This document shows, piece by piece, positions 25,561-39,663 of a stretch of DNA of 64,000 nucleotides (position 1 is the first letter of the stretch; each line of letters begins with the position of its first letter). The notes beneath the pieces are model-generated. The model saw nothing but the letters and a program-made list of their open reading frames with translations. It had not been told where the DNA came from and did no database searches. The position numbers and the translations under genes are program-made. Origin of the DNA: Cokeromyces recurvatus. Taxonomy: Eukaryota > Mucoromycota > Mucoromycetes > Mucorales > Mucoraceae. The stretch is taken from contig NW_026251391.1 in assembly GCF_025118155.1 (NCBI RefSeq), forward strand, positions 1,057,501-1,121,500, given 5' to 3'.

Positions 25561-26610
25561 ATCCACATCTAGATTTTGTACGATGACATGAGATAAAGAG
25601 ACAGGAGATGTTTCCATCTTGCTGACGATAGAGCAAAAAATGTGCAGAGGTATTAAAAGCGGATCCTTTGTTAAACAAATATGCTACAATCATTCCACTC
25701 GTACAATCCGAATATATAACCTACTTTTTATTTTGAATAATAATAATAACTATTCGATTGAGGGAAGCGTTGTTCTTTAAAAATATAGGTTAGGCTTTGG
25801 ATATTATTATTACATATGTAAAGACTGACTATAAGATCCTTTCTACCCTTTTTTTAGTTATTTATTTAAGAATTGAAGAAGAAGCAAAAAAAAAAAAAGA
25901 AATTAAGAAACAAATGGTTTTTCAAACTAACATAAATGTTATTGCTCAACAAAGATAGTAGGAAGAAAAAAAAATAGTATTTATATTCTGCATATGTGCG
26001 TGTGTATACATTTATGATTGTTTTCATTACAATCACAACAGCAAAACTATTAAAATTAAAACAAAGATGTGCACCACTCAGACTATTCCCTAATTACATA
26101 CATACATACACACCCACTCACTATCTCGATATATTTATATACATATTTGGAATTCAATATGTCTTGTTATGAAGAGAGAGAGAGAAAAGCCATTGTCTTG
26201 TATTAAGTAAGTAAGTCTACTTTATAATACGCTCTACTAACTGATTCCTTATAGAACATTCGCATATGTTTCTAATTTAAGACTCTTTCTCTCTCTCTCC
26301 TTATTTCTGATGCAAGAAGAAGATTTATTTGCTACAAATGTCGGGAATATAAATCATTATAATAAAAAGAAATCAACAAAAAAAAAAAATCCTCTTTTCA
26401 TTATTATAATTTTTTTTTTTTTCCTTCGATAGACGTATTATTATTCTGGTTGATTTAAAGCTTATTTAGGCTATTAAAGAAACAGAAAGATAGATAGATA
26501 GATTAATTATTCAAGTTAGATTCACGTATTTTATTTATATCCATTGACTACAAATCAAATAACAACAAAAGGGAAAGAAATTTTATTCCTTACACTACAT
26601 AATAATAAAA
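25561..26610. promoter_or_regulatory. Upstream region of the divergent CDK gene
   Basis: Between the dead BAHD copy and the CDK gene lies AT-rich DNA with small GAGA (26176-26186), CTCT (26285-26300) and GATA (26491-26503) runs. The GATA repeat sits about 110 bp before the start codon. No gene is seen. Confidence 0.4.
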
Positions 26611-28314
<1,704 letters not shown>

Positions 28315-28554
28315 ATCATTTGTAATATTTACCATTTATTTATTCAAATAAATAATTTGTAAATATTTTATTGTAATTAAAAATAAAAAATTTCCGCTAG
28401 AAACACACAACACACACACATACGCATATAAATGTATATTTGTATACTTTAAGTCTGACAACAACGCTGTTGTAAAATTCTTATAAAACATAATAATTTG
28501 TGTGTTTACTTTTATTTTTATTGTTTTTTTTTTCTTTTCTTTTTTTTTTTCATC

Positions 28555-30303
28555 ATGAATAATAATGATGAAGATTCAAAATATTTTACATTAACGGGTG
28601 CCTTAATGGCAGTTCTTTGTGTTTATGTTCTTTTGGGACGATTAATAGGAATGTATGTATTTGATCGTACAGGAAGTACAGGTTTACGAAGAAGATTGAT
28701 GGTGCAAGTAGTCGTGTTGGGTGATATTGGTCGTTCACCGCGAATGCGTTATCATGCTACATCATTAGCAGAATCAGGATGTACAGTTGACTTGATTGGT
28801 TATACAGGTAAAGGAAAAAAATAAATAAAAATAAAAATAAAATTTGAAAGAGTCAATTGTATATATATAAATTAACATATTATTATTATAGAAACCAATC
28901 CTGGAGCAAGAGTTACTGTGAATCGACACATTCGTATAAGACGTATTCGACAAGCATGGTCTATTCCTGAAGGATATCCTAAATTATGTTATTTAATATG
29001 GGCTCCCTTTAAGGCCATCTTTTTAACTCTACAACTCTTTTGGGTAATGGCTTGTATTTCTCAAAAGCCTGATTTTATTATTATTCAGGTAAGAAAGAGG
29101 GAAAAAAAAAAAGAAATATACGTGTAACGTTTTCCCTTTTGTGTTTCTATAGAATCCACCTTCAATACCTACATTAATCATTGGCAAATTGGTTGCCATT
29201 TTACGTAAATCATGGTTTATTATTGATTGGCATAATTTTGGTTACTCGATTTTAGGTCTAAAATTTGGTATGGAACATAAGATAGTACGTTTAGCAAGAT
29301 GGTATGAACAAAGATACGGTAAATCTGCCTTTGCCCATTTAACTGTCACAGATGCAATGCATCGAGAACTTGAAGAACACTGGCAAGTACAAGGAAAGAT
29401 CTTGACGGTGCGTGATAAACCTCAATCTGATTTTAGACGACTTGATATTCAACACATTCATCGCCATTTTAGTGGATCGCTTGGCTTCATTGAACAACTT
29501 GTAAAGGAGACTACAGACGATGGAGAAAAGTTTTTAGGAAATTACAATGATCCGAAAAGGGGGACCTTATTGACTGACATTGAGGAAAATCAATTGGTTT
29601 GGAGACAAGAACGACCGAAATTAATCGTCTCCTCTACCTCTTGGACAGAAGATGAAGATTTTTCAATCTTGTTAAAGGCCATTGAATTATATGAAGCCAA
29701 TGCAAAACCAACTGATCCTCGCTTATTATTTGTCATCACCGGTCATGGGCCTCAAAAGAAATTTTATCAAGAAAAGATAAAAGGGATGGCATTGAAAAAG
29801 ACCCGAATTATTACAGCTTGGTTGGAGACGGTAGATTATCCTTTATTACTTGGAAGTGCAGATTTAGGTGTTTCATTACATACAAGTTCAAGTGGTCTGG
29901 ATTTACCTATGAAAGTAGTAGATATGTTTGGATGTGGTTTACCTGTTTGTGCTATTACATTTCCATGGTAAAAAAAAAAATAACATGCCCAGTTTATTTT
30001 ATACTTGAAATCACTTATTGTCTTTTATTTTAGTTTGGATGAATTAGTTCATGATGGTAAAAACGGTCTTGTATTTCAAAACAGTCAAGATTTATCAGAA
30101 CAATTTATGGTAATTTGTATCTATTCCTCACTACAATACATGATATATTAACTTTATTTTTTAAAAAGGAATTATTTGTCAAAAACCCTAAAAAACTGGA
30201 TGAATTTAGAGCTAATATCATTGAAGAATATTCAAATAATACATGGCAAAGACAGTATAAAGACCTTTTAGAAAAGTTATTTAACCAGGAGTTTAATTTT
30301 TAA
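28555..30303 (+). CDS. ALG1: ALG1 chitobiosyldiphosphodolichol beta-mannosyltransferase (GT33)
   Basis: Five exons (28555-28807, 28892-29088, 29153-29967, 30034-30109, 30169-30303) give 491 residues. A single N-terminal membrane anchor lies at about residues 13-32. The donor/acceptor fold begins with [17 protein letters not shown], followed by VDLIGY, then [15 protein letters not shown] and the characteristic [17 protein letters not shown]. Near the C-terminus are [11 protein letters not shown], the sugar-nucleotide end with [20 protein letters not shown] and FGCGLPVCA, and [15 protein letters not shown] across an exon join. ALG1 adds the first mannose to GlcNAc2-PP-dolichol on the cytosolic face of the ER, an essential step of N-glycan assembly. 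All junctions are in phase and the length matches the family (about 450-490). Confidence 0.93.
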
Positions 30304-30443
30304 TAATATCGATTCTATTATTGCTGCTAAAGTAGTGATTTGTTATTTAATACGCTTATGTAGTACGACTTTTTTTTTTTCATTTTAGTACAGAATAAAA
30401 TTTTGTTTTATTATACAACTTTATCTCCTCCTACTACCCCTTC

Positions 30444-30475
<32 letters not shown>

Positions 30476-31408
30476 CTTTCTTTCTTTTATAAAGGGGAAG
30501 GGAAACTTTAGCAATGCTTAAAATAACAGCCTTTTTTTTTTAATAGTAAATTAGAAATAAAGTACATTTATTTTAACGGATTATTATGACTGCTGTACAT
30601 AACAAGGTTAAACTCTTGTTGACCTTCTCTATTTTAGGATAAATAATTATTTTTCTTTTGCATCATAGGAAAAAAAAAGTAGAGAAAGGTGATGACATAA
30701 TATTAATAATAAGAGAAAAGGATCTATTCGGAAAAAAAAAAAAGAAAAAAAAAAGAGCCCCTTTCCTAATGAAAATCAATCTCGTTTTGGCAGTGAAGAG
30801 CTTATTAGTGTTATTCCATTAAATATATATAACTTTATGAGCTAATTTTCCTTTTTATTATAAACAAAAAAAAAAGGGGGGGACAGTTTCCTTATATAGA
30901 CTTGGAAACTTATTTCATTTTGCCATAAATATGTTAACAAATATAAAATAATGAGAGTAACATTAAACAAGGAGATGGGATTCATATAAAACGAATCAAG
31001 AAATAGTATACTGTACTCTACTCTATTCTTCCTTTACAAATATTCATGTGTATAAAGATGTCTCTCTTTTATCAATTAAATTAAATTAAAACTATATATT
31101 TATCACCTTTATTTTTTTTTTTTTATTATTCTTGTATTTTCTATGATATAAAAGTAAATTTATTTCTATGGTTTCCAACTTGTACAACGTTAAGCTCCAT
31201 TATCCGGATTGGTTATTCCGATAGTAATTTATTTAGTTAAAAATATGTATTTATTTATAATATTTTTCCCTCTTTCTATCTATAAACTTCATTTCTTTTA
31301 TATATACACATATATCATAGAAAATAGTGAGGAAAAAAAAAACTTTTTCATACATATATTTCAAATCCTTTCCTTAAACATTATCTTTTTTTTTTTTTTT
31401 TTTTTTAA
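30304..31408. other. Intergenic spacer, nothing recognised
   Basis: This holds the ALG1 3' flank and the promoter of the methyltransferase gene. It contains T-runs at 30450-30475 and 31116-31124, and a 24-nt T-run ending just before the ATG at 31409. No coding signal. Confidence 0.5.
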
Positions 31409-32671
31409 ATGGGAAATCAAGCTAGTAAAGTAATTGAAAAAACCAAAGAACGAAAGCATACAACGAAAAGCAATCGAAGACGAAGTACGATTACTTTAGG
31501 AGGGAAACCACACTCGTCAGCAACACATGGTATTATGATTAAAGGGCAAAAGACGACGATAGCCAACTATGATTGGGTGGATGAACATAACGCTATCCAA
31601 TTAATGCCACCACCACCGCAGCCCAAGTCAAGAAGACAATCGATTAGTGAATTCTTTTCAGGTCGTAAAAAGAGTCTTGTACAAGATGATTTTAGAGAAT
31701 ATGATCGACTTCAAAGACAGGTAAAATAAGAAAAGAAAAAAAAGAAGAGAATAGGATAATAATGAAATATGAATAGCATTATTTATTAAAAAGTGCTCGT
31801 AAATCAAATACATGGGCTCAATTACATGATGATATGACGATTGTAGATGCTGGTACTGGGAATGGTATTTGGGCCCTGGAGATAGCTTCAGAATATATGA
31901 ATTCAAAAGTCGTTGGCTTTGATTTACGACCTCCTTCTGAACATCAACAAGGGAAACCAAAAAATTTACATTTCTATGAAGCAGATATTACAAAAATGTG
32001 GCCTTTAGACTCTAATTCGGTTGACTTGTAAAAGAAAAAAGAAAAAAAAACGGAATTATCATTACATGAATTCATTCATTTTTATTTTTATTAGTGTATT
32101 TCAAAGAAATATGGGACAAAATATACAAAAAGATCAATGGAGACATGTATTTCATGAAATGTTTCGAGTCCTTAAGCCAGGTGGTACAATTGAATTACTT
32201 GAAGCTGATTTATGGCATCATAATCCCGGACCAGTTCAAAAGGCATTCGATGAATTTTATCAATCTCAATGTACAGAAAATAATTTAGACTTTACTTTTA
32301 CAGAAACAATCATTCAAAAAGAACTTGAATCAAATGGCTTTGAAGAAATAGATCATCGCACATTAGATATACCCATTGGTGAATGGCCACAAGAATCAGG
32401 TAACTCTTTTGTATTTATTCATGTATATATATATATATTTACTCTTACAATAAATCATCTTATAAATGCGATAGAATTGAAACAGTTTGGTTTTATCAAT
32501 AAAGAAATTCAAAAAGCATCACTTCGAAATAGAAAAGGTTTTTATGTATCAAAATGGGGAATTACACCAGAGGACTACGAAATAGCTGTTAAAGAAGTAT
32601 TATTGGAATTTGATGATTATCATGGATTTTCACGTTTTAATTGTTGGATTGTAAAGAAACCATCAAACTAA
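31409..32671 (+). CDS. SAM-dependent methyltransferase with N-myristoylation-type N-terminus
   Basis: Four exons (31409-31720, 31777-32027, 32095-32399, 32475-32671) give 354 residues. The protein starts MGNQASKV, a good N-myristoylation context (Gly2, Ser6, Lys7), followed by a basic, Arg/Ser-rich stretch of about 85 residues (RRRSTITLGG, SRRQSISEFFSGRKK) that contains possible kinase sites. A class I methyltransferase fold follows: motif I VDAGTGNG at 127-134, an acidic motif II (VVGFDLRPP), ADITK, a hydrophobic VDFVF strand and RVLKPGGTIELLEAD. These are hallmarks of the fungal LaeA/UbiE-type group. The substrate cannot be told. Membrane attachment through myristate plus the basic patch is inference and would be unusual for this family. 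Confidence 0.82.
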
Positions 32672-33055
32672 TTTATATGATTTATTATAGACACTTTATT
32701 ATTACTACTATGCTTTAAACATATACATGTATATATAAATATATACATGTATGTATATAATACGATTCCTTTCATTCATATGTATACAATTTTATTATAT
32801 AATAAAAATAACCATGCTTTATTATTATTGTTAATAGAGTATAGAGGAGGAGGAGGAGGAGGAGTAGTGTAGTTAGTGTAGTTAGTTAGTAGTAGTAGTA
32901 GTAGTAGTAATTGTAGTTGTAGTAAATTAAAAAATATAAACTTTTATGCATACATGAATAAATGAATGATTACATAATAATGATATTATTATATCTAAAT
33001 GATAATAAAATGTCAAACCACATAAAAATATATACAAAAATCCTATTTATATATA

Positions 33056-33094
<39 letters not shown>

Positions 33095-33258
33095 AAAGAA
33101 AAGTAATAAGCTTTCATCTTGAATACGGAGACCTTGATGGAATATGATAATGTCTTATCCTTGGCTATATAATATAAAATAAAATCAGTATAACGAAAAA
33201 AAAATATAAAATAAAATAAAAATAAAATAAAAAAATAAAAAAAAAATTTTTTTTTTCA
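32672..33258. other. Convergent 3' region with microsatellites and a 36-nt A-tract
   Basis: GGA and GTA trinucleotide runs (about 32845-32863 and 32887-32908), an A-run at 33057-33092 and AATAA-rich DNA lie between two gene 3' ends. No gene is seen. Confidence 0.55.
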
Positions 33259-33879
33259 CTATAAATTTATTACATTTGGCGTATTATTATTATATCTGTT
33301 TGTTGGAGCAGGTAAACGAGTAGAAGAATAGAAATAGGAGGAAGTTGCTGAATGATGATGATGACTGTTATTATAAAATGAATTATCTGTTGATGATGAA
33401 ATAGGAGCCCATCTACTCTTCTTTTTTGAAGGCTTTTCATTTTTTTGTTGTTCTTCTATTAATCGTTTTCTATTCTCTTCTTCTTCTTCTTGTTGCTTTA
33501 AATATCGTTCTCGTTTTTTATTTTCTTCCTCTTCTATCATCATTCTTTTTATAAGTTGGAATAACTTGTGTTTCTCTTCTTTTAAAAGTTCGATTTTTTC
33601 TTTAATTTCATGACTACTCAAACTCTTTTTTTCTTCAATTATTATAGGTGATCGTGATCGTTCTTCCTCTATCATTTCTTTCTTTTCTTCTGCAGGAGGT
33701 GAAGGTAATCCACCTACATGTTGTGGAAGAGGTGGTGGAGGGCTAATGCGAGGTAATTTTTGTTTACAACGTTTAATAATGACATGTTTGATAGCATTAA
33801 AATGTTGATTAGGTTGAAAATGGTAAGTAACGTTCTCCCTTTTTGATGTTTCTTTCAGTTCAAATAAAGTATCTTTCAT
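33259..33879 (-). CDS. Charged coiled-coil protein of unknown function
   Basis: One exon of 206 residues. The N-terminal 40 residues look folded (MKDTLFELKETSKREN, QHFNAIKHVIIKRCKQKL). A Pro-rich spacer (ISPPPPLPQHVGG) follows, then a long Glu/Lys/Arg-rich coiled-coil segment (about 65-145), then a basic patch KPSKKKSRW and a His/Ser/Asn tail. Basic KKSRW-type motifs and Arg/Glu-rich helices occur in splicing and mRNA-processing factors, but I do not recognise a family and do not assign one. It is a real gene in appearance: balanced codon use, a clear start and stop, and convergence with the methyltransferase gene. The start could be further upstream only through an unseen exon. Confidence 0.6.
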   Translation of the reverse strand: MKDTLFELKETSKRENVTYHFQPNQHFNAIKHVIIKRCKQKLPRISPPPPLPQHVGGLPSPPAEEKKEMIEEERSRSPIIIEEKKSLSSHEIKEKIELLKEEKHKLFQLIKRMMIEEEENKKRERYLKQQEEEEENRKRLIEEQQKNEKPSKKKSRWAPISSSTDNSFYNNSHHHHSATSSYFYSSTRLPAPTNRYNNNTPNVINL

Positions 33880-34398
33880 GAATGATAACTATTTACAAAA
33901 TATACAAAATAAAATAAATAAATAAAAAAAAAGAGAGAGAAAAAAAAAGAAAGAAAATAAATAAATAAATAGATTATTCACACTAGTATATAACTGAATA
34001 AAATTTAAAAAAAAAAAAAAAAATACATATTTGTTATAATTTACCTAGATTTTATTTGATAGGTTTTAACTTTAAGTCACTATTTTTAAAAAACGTTATT
34101 TTTTTTTTTAATGTGTGTGTGAAAAATACAAAATAAAAATAATACACAATATTTATCCCCCTTTTTTTTTTGAGTGAATAAATATATAAATATATATAAA
34201 AAAAAAAACTTACTTTCTTTAACAACAAAATAGTAGAATAGACTTGAATTAAAACAAAAAAAAGTAAACACGATAAAATAAATAATCAAATTACTTTCTC
34301 TATTCATTAATAAAAGCAATATAAAATAAGTAAGAAAAGAAAAAAAAAATTATAAAGGATGATTACAACAACGATGATAATAATAAAATTTAGAAAAA

Positions 34399-34429
<31 letters not shown>

Positions 34430-34582
34430 GAGTGACTCCATGTTTTTTTTTTTCCTTTTTACAAGTCAGAATTTAATTGTATTGGGCATGCTTTATTACT
34501 AATATTAAAGTAGTCTACTCAAATCCATTTTTTTTTGTTTTGTTTTGTTTTTTTTTAAACTTTCTTTCTATTATAACTTAAT
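33880..34582. promoter_or_regulatory. Divergent promoter region between the coiled-coil gene and ISD11
   Basis: A 700-bp region with A- and T-runs (for example 34003-34022, 34407-34429 and 34444-34452) separates two divergent genes. The sequence near 34500-34582 is T-rich, as upstream of several other genes here. No gene or clear site is seen. Confidence 0.4.
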
Positions 34583-34855
34583 ATGGCTGCCTCTACCTCA
34601 ACAAAAGTGCTTTCTCTTTATCGTAATTTCATTCGTTATGGCCACAAATTTGCTTCATATAACTTTAGAGATTATGCCAATCGTCGCTCAAGAGATGCTT
34701 TTAGAGATAATATGAAAGAAACTTCACCAGAAAAGATTGCTGCTTTTATCGAAAAGGCTGAAAATGAATTAGCTATCCTTAAACGTCAAGCTACTATTAG
34801 TCAAATGTATACCAAGGGTGAACATTTGGTTGTTGAAGTTCCACGCAAGAATTAA
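34583..34855 (+). CDS. ISD11: ISD11/LYRM4, LYR-motif protein of mitochondrial Fe-S cluster assembly
   Basis: A single exon encodes 90 residues. The LYR motif is at SLYRNFIRYG, followed by FASYNFRDYANRRSRDAF, the Isd11-type second helix with the Phe and Arg residues that contact acyl carrier protein and the cysteine desulfurase. The third helix has ENELAILKRQATISQMY. In all fungi studied Isd11 forms a stable complex with Nfs1 and acyl carrier protein in the mitochondrial matrix and is needed for desulfurase stability. No classical presequence is obvious, as usual for Isd11. Length (about 90) agrees with the family. Confidence 0.93.
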   Translation: MAASTSTKVLSLYRNFIRYGHKFASYNFRDYANRRSRDAFRDNMKETSPEKIAAFIEKAENELAILKRQATISQMYTKGEHLVVEVPRKN

Positions 34856-36419
34856 AAAAGAAAAAAAAAACTTCCTTCAAATGTGGATTTGTAATCAACA
34901 GAATATATAACATGTGTATTTATTAGAATAAAAAGAGAAAAACAAACAAACAAACCAGTAAACATATACATGTGCATAAAAGAGTATGTTTATTCATCAT
35001 GGCTAGCTGATATTTAGTATTTTTATTTATTTCATTCCAATCAGTTCATCAAGGTTCCTCCTCCTTCCGTATTGCCGCGCACTCTTTTTTTATTTTATTT
35101 TATTTTATTTTATTTTATTTTATTTTATTTTTATTTTATTTTATTTTATTTTTTTTTTATTTTATTTATTTCCAAGACAAGAAGGGAAGATGAGAATAGA
35201 CTCTCTTTTTTTATTTTTGTTTATTGGTTACATGAACAAGTAAAATCTTCATCTCAAATAACGATTAATCAACATGTCAGAAAAAAATAAATAAATTATA
35301 TACTGCTCTTAGACAACATAGCAGCCAATAATAATTCACCTTTTTATTATGTCATGGATAGTATATTTTATATGCAAATTACAATAGAATAAGCAAATAG
35401 AAAGATCCTTCTTTTTTTTTTTAAAAAAAAAAAGGAAAAAATAAAAGATGGATTGGATTTATTAAATTAAGAAAAGAGGGAATGACTGACAACTTCTTTG
35501 GGTAATGAAAATAAAAAGTCATATAGAAGAAGGCGAAGGGATAACTATTTGAGTTGAATAAAGTATTTGTCCAGTTTGTAGTAATGCTAGTCACACCCTA
35601 TTTTATTTTTTAGCCAATCATAGCAAGGATAAGATTTATCTGTAGCATTTAAATGGGGGCAACTATAAAAAGTAGTGTACTTCTTGAGGTCATAGTATGA
35701 TTACCATCCTCTTATCTTTAAGGAATTGAATAAAAATATAATCTTGACAGGACACTCCTTTACTTATATATGTTGTAGCAGTTAACTCTATCGATCTACT
35801 ACCTTTTTATCAAGCGAGACTATCATATACCAATTTAGTTGTCTCTATTAGATCACTTCTTATAATATCCTTTTAACAATAAACAATTTTATTTTCTGAC
35901 ATAAATCATAGAGATGAGATAAAGTGGGGAGTTTTTTTTTTTTTTTTCTTTGGAAAAGTTCTTATAATATATAAGGTCTTTTTGAAATCTTATCTATGGT
36001 GCATGAAGTTTTATTTTAAAGAAGAAATTGTATTTATTCTGAATGTAGACTTCTTGAAGTATTATTTTCTGCCAATAGTGTTGCCTTCATTAAGTTGGTC
36101 ACTTTGTATACAAATTGAATCTTTTTTTTTTTTCCTCAAGTGAAAAGTGTAACTTGAGCAACATAATCAGGTTTACAGAGTTACGTATTTTCATTTCTAA
36201 AGTCAAATCTTTTTTTTTTTTTTTTTCCATTTCATCATTTATTGAAGTTAAATGAATTTTATTTCTTCATGCTGAAATTGAAAAAAAAAAAATACATTTG
36301 CCTCTTATGATGATTTTTGCATATAAAAAGGGCTGCTGCCACTTATGTATACATATTTATACTTTTTTCTTTTTCTTTTTCTTTTTTTTTTAATCTGTTT
36401 ATCTATTCTAAATAGTTAA
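34856..36419. other. Intergenic region with a TTTTA pentanucleotide run
   Basis: An imperfect (TTTTA)n tract covers about 35085-35170. The rest is AT-rich without convincing coding content. The last 100 bp before the questin-oxidase-like gene are T-rich, with TCTTTTTC repeats near 36365-36390. Confidence 0.55.
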
Positions 36420-37812
36420 ATGTTACAACGTCAATTTATTCTTCAATATCATGTATTTCAGGCTTCAAAGGAAATAACATTGGATGTTCAAAAAAATGTA
36501 TTCAATAATATTGTACATGAAAATCATGTATTGTATCAGATGGAAAAAAGAGATCGACCTAATAATTTAGTTCGAATTTTAGTTGAACTTCATAAATTAG
36601 GAGGTAAAAATGAGTAAAAAAAATAAAAAATAAAATAAAATAAAAGCCATAGTTACATACATAATAAATATGAATTTGATTCTTCATTGTCATTACTGCC
36701 ACTGTTAGCAACACAGGAACAACTCTCTTTTGCATATCAAAGGGCATTACTGAATGTAGAACATAGTCTTTATAGACAACAAAATAAGAACGTGGTGATT
36801 CATCAAGATAATTGGCAGGAATTTCTCGGCCTATCATCGTAAGTCAATAGTAGGAGTAGTAGTGTAACGATAATAAAAGTTCAGCAGCTAATAGGATTAA
36901 AGATATTATGGTGATTACTTGATATTCTTTGATCGACAATTATCTTTATTAGGACTAGAGGAGACATTAAACACGTATTTTTATTCTATACAAACTTCTA
37001 TTGGATCTCAACTTCAGCCTTTAGTTCAATTAGCCTTTGGAATTGAGAATGATCTTCCAGAAATAATCACCCAGGCACTTGCATATCATGCGTCTTCTTA
37101 TCTTGATGTCTCTTTTATTCTTCTTGACACGGATCCTATTTCTTCATCTTCTTCTTTGTTTAGGTGTAATGACAAACAGGAAAGATTTGGAGATCATATT
37201 TTATTCGATTTCATTTCAGTAGATCCACGTTTTGATGGTAAAATTCAAGGAAATGATACATTTCAATCCACCCTCAGGCTTTTATTGAAAAGCAAAACAG
37301 ATCTCATTAAATCCTATATGAAGGAATGGATAAATCAATCCATGACAGTAGAAGAAAGACTTGAAGCATTAGTTTATTCTACATTTTCCTTATTTAAAGC
37401 GTCTTCTTCTTTAACTAGTTATCAATTAGATTGGTTTCTAGCAGGAGATCATCTCATTTCTTCCATCCTCGCTATCAAACAAATCATTCCCGAGAAATAT
37501 CTTGAGAATTGGCTTCATTTACAATTCCTTACAATGCTCTGTACATTTATAGCTCAAGGACGTCCAACTTTCATCATGAATAATAATTGTTGTTGTTGTT
37601 GTTGGAATACATGTATTTCTAATGTCATACAAAATTCGTTGGATGATCCAAAATTAATCCTTACCTTAGCCTCTATTATTAAACTCCGACAACAGTTCTC
37701 TTCCTCCTTTCAATTCGTCGAACATTCTTGTTTGGAAATAGTTAATATTTTAAATTTATTCTCAACTCAAAATGGTACATGGATTAAGAATGGATTAGGC
37801 TGGTTAAACTAA
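36420..37812 (+). CDS. Questin-oxidase-like protein (DUF4243/PF14027 family)
   Basis: Three exons (36420-36603, 36709-36838, 36903-37812) give 407 residues. The first join produces ELHKLGATQEQLSFAYQ, which matches the H..L..L..LGAs.eqlq.aY pattern of questin oxidase family members. Upstream is the HENHVLYQ segment. The second join gives SSYYGDYLIFFDRQL, again like the family's Y..Y..FF...l block. Later blocks include QLAFGIENDLPEIITQALA and TMLCTFIAQGRPTF. In Ascomycota the founding member performs a ring-cleaving Baeyer-Villiger-type step in geodin synthesis, without an obvious flavin site. Its function in this organism is unknown. An odd run of five Cys follows NNN at about residue 333. No biosynthetic cluster surrounds it. 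Confidence 0.72.
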
Positions 37813-39067
37813 ATCTTTAATATTGGAAAATAAAAGGATAATAATAGTATAAATCTAGACTTATTGTGCTAAAAAAAATAAAATAAAATAAAATAAAAAA
37901 AATAATAGGTTATTTTTTCTTTACGTCATAGGAGCATTACAATTGGTTAACAATTTATTAAAGAGTGTACACAGTAGATAATAATAAGCATATTATTGTA
38001 GTCAACACATATTTATGTATATAATATTATCATTTATCATACTTATCAAGGATAGCGGAAAGTAGTAAATAAGACATAATTAAAAAGTATGATTTAGAGT
38101 GACATTGTAAATTGAAAGGAGCTACTATTTCAAGATTAAGCTTAAATAATAAGTTACCGGGAAAACAGACAGCAATAATATGATAGTCATACTTTTGTAC
38201 GCAGGTTCCCTTTTATTGTTATTATTGGTGTCCGGCTTCAATCCTGTTATTGTTAATTAAAGTCAAAATAGAAAGGAATATCATATATTTATATGTATAT
38301 GCAAGTCAATAAACACAACAGGAGAACCTTTTTTTTTTTTTATTATCATTAAATTTTGTATACTATACTATTATGGCTCTCTTTAAACTTGTAGAATGAA
38401 TTTATTTCTTCTTCTAATACATCTTTACTGACTACTTTTTATGCCTATTATTATCTTTCATAATTACTTATTTTATTTGCACTTTGTATTTAACTTTTAT
38501 AAAAGCTGTAACAAGATAAAGTACTCTATTTTGTATATATATAAATATATATATATATTTTTTTTTTGTAAGAGTCTTGATAATAGCGTTTTTTCCACTT
38601 ATCGCTATCACTAGAACTCTTTTCTCTCACTCTCTCCAGGAACTAGCAAATCATATACATTCAGATAACTGATATCTTACACTTGGCAGAGAAAGTATTG
38701 TCTCTGAATCAGTTACTTTTATGAAAGCCCTGCTCCACCATAAATATCAAAGGAACTCATCTTTAGAATTAAAAAAAAAAGTATCCTTATGCTCTTGAGG
38801 AAGGGTTTGTTCACATGAATTTGAGTTTTGATAAACGTGTTCTTTATCAGACGTATTTGATCACGATAGACTTCATATCTATCTCAATAGGTTTATTACA
38901 TCAACGAGTGCTTATTTAAACAACAATGAATAAGAAGAAACTGTACTTTTACTACTCTTCAATTTTCAGCTTAATTAAAGATGATCATGTTAAAGAATAA
39001 ATAGATTGATTGATAATGTGTCAAACTTTTGTTTGTTGAATACTGTCTCTAGATCAATACGAACTCA

Positions 39068-39130
<63 letters not shown>

Positions 39131-39663
39131 TCAAAAAATAAAAATAAAAATCAATAAAGCTAAGCCACCCCCTTTTCATTATTCTGAAGAGAGCTAATAT
39201 AAAAGTTCAAATAAAGGTTTCTTCTTTAAAGACAGACATGATTCCTTTTTATCAGCGAAATGTATAGTATTTAGTTAATAAACTAAACTACATCATTTTA
39301 TCTTTGCGCTTTAAGATTCAAAATTTACTATTGAAAATTCTTTTTTTTTTCTATTTTTTGAAAGTGTTCATGAAAACCTTTAATTGTTACTATTACAGGA
39401 GCATAATGTGTCTCCAAGTTTGAGATATACATGTATAAATGTATATGTATACAAATAGATATACACATATACATATTTTTTGAAGCTTGGTTCGATTTGA
39501 ATAAATCATGTCTATGATGCATAAATTTATATGGCGAAGGGGTGTACGTATAAATGTTTTATAATTTTATATTCAAAAAAAAAAAAAAAAATGTATGAAG
39601 CTACTCATTTGATCCTTTTTTTTTTTTTTTTTTTCTTCAATTATTTTAAGATTATAATAAATA
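37813..39663. other. 1.85-kb intergenic region with a 56-nt A-tract
   Basis: The longest homopolymer in the window, 56 A, covers 39072-39127. A TA-rich patch lies at about 38536-38562 and T-runs at 39618-39634. The flanking DNA does not carry a recognisable gene. A possible decayed coding patch around 38600-38900 could not be identified. Confidence 0.5.
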
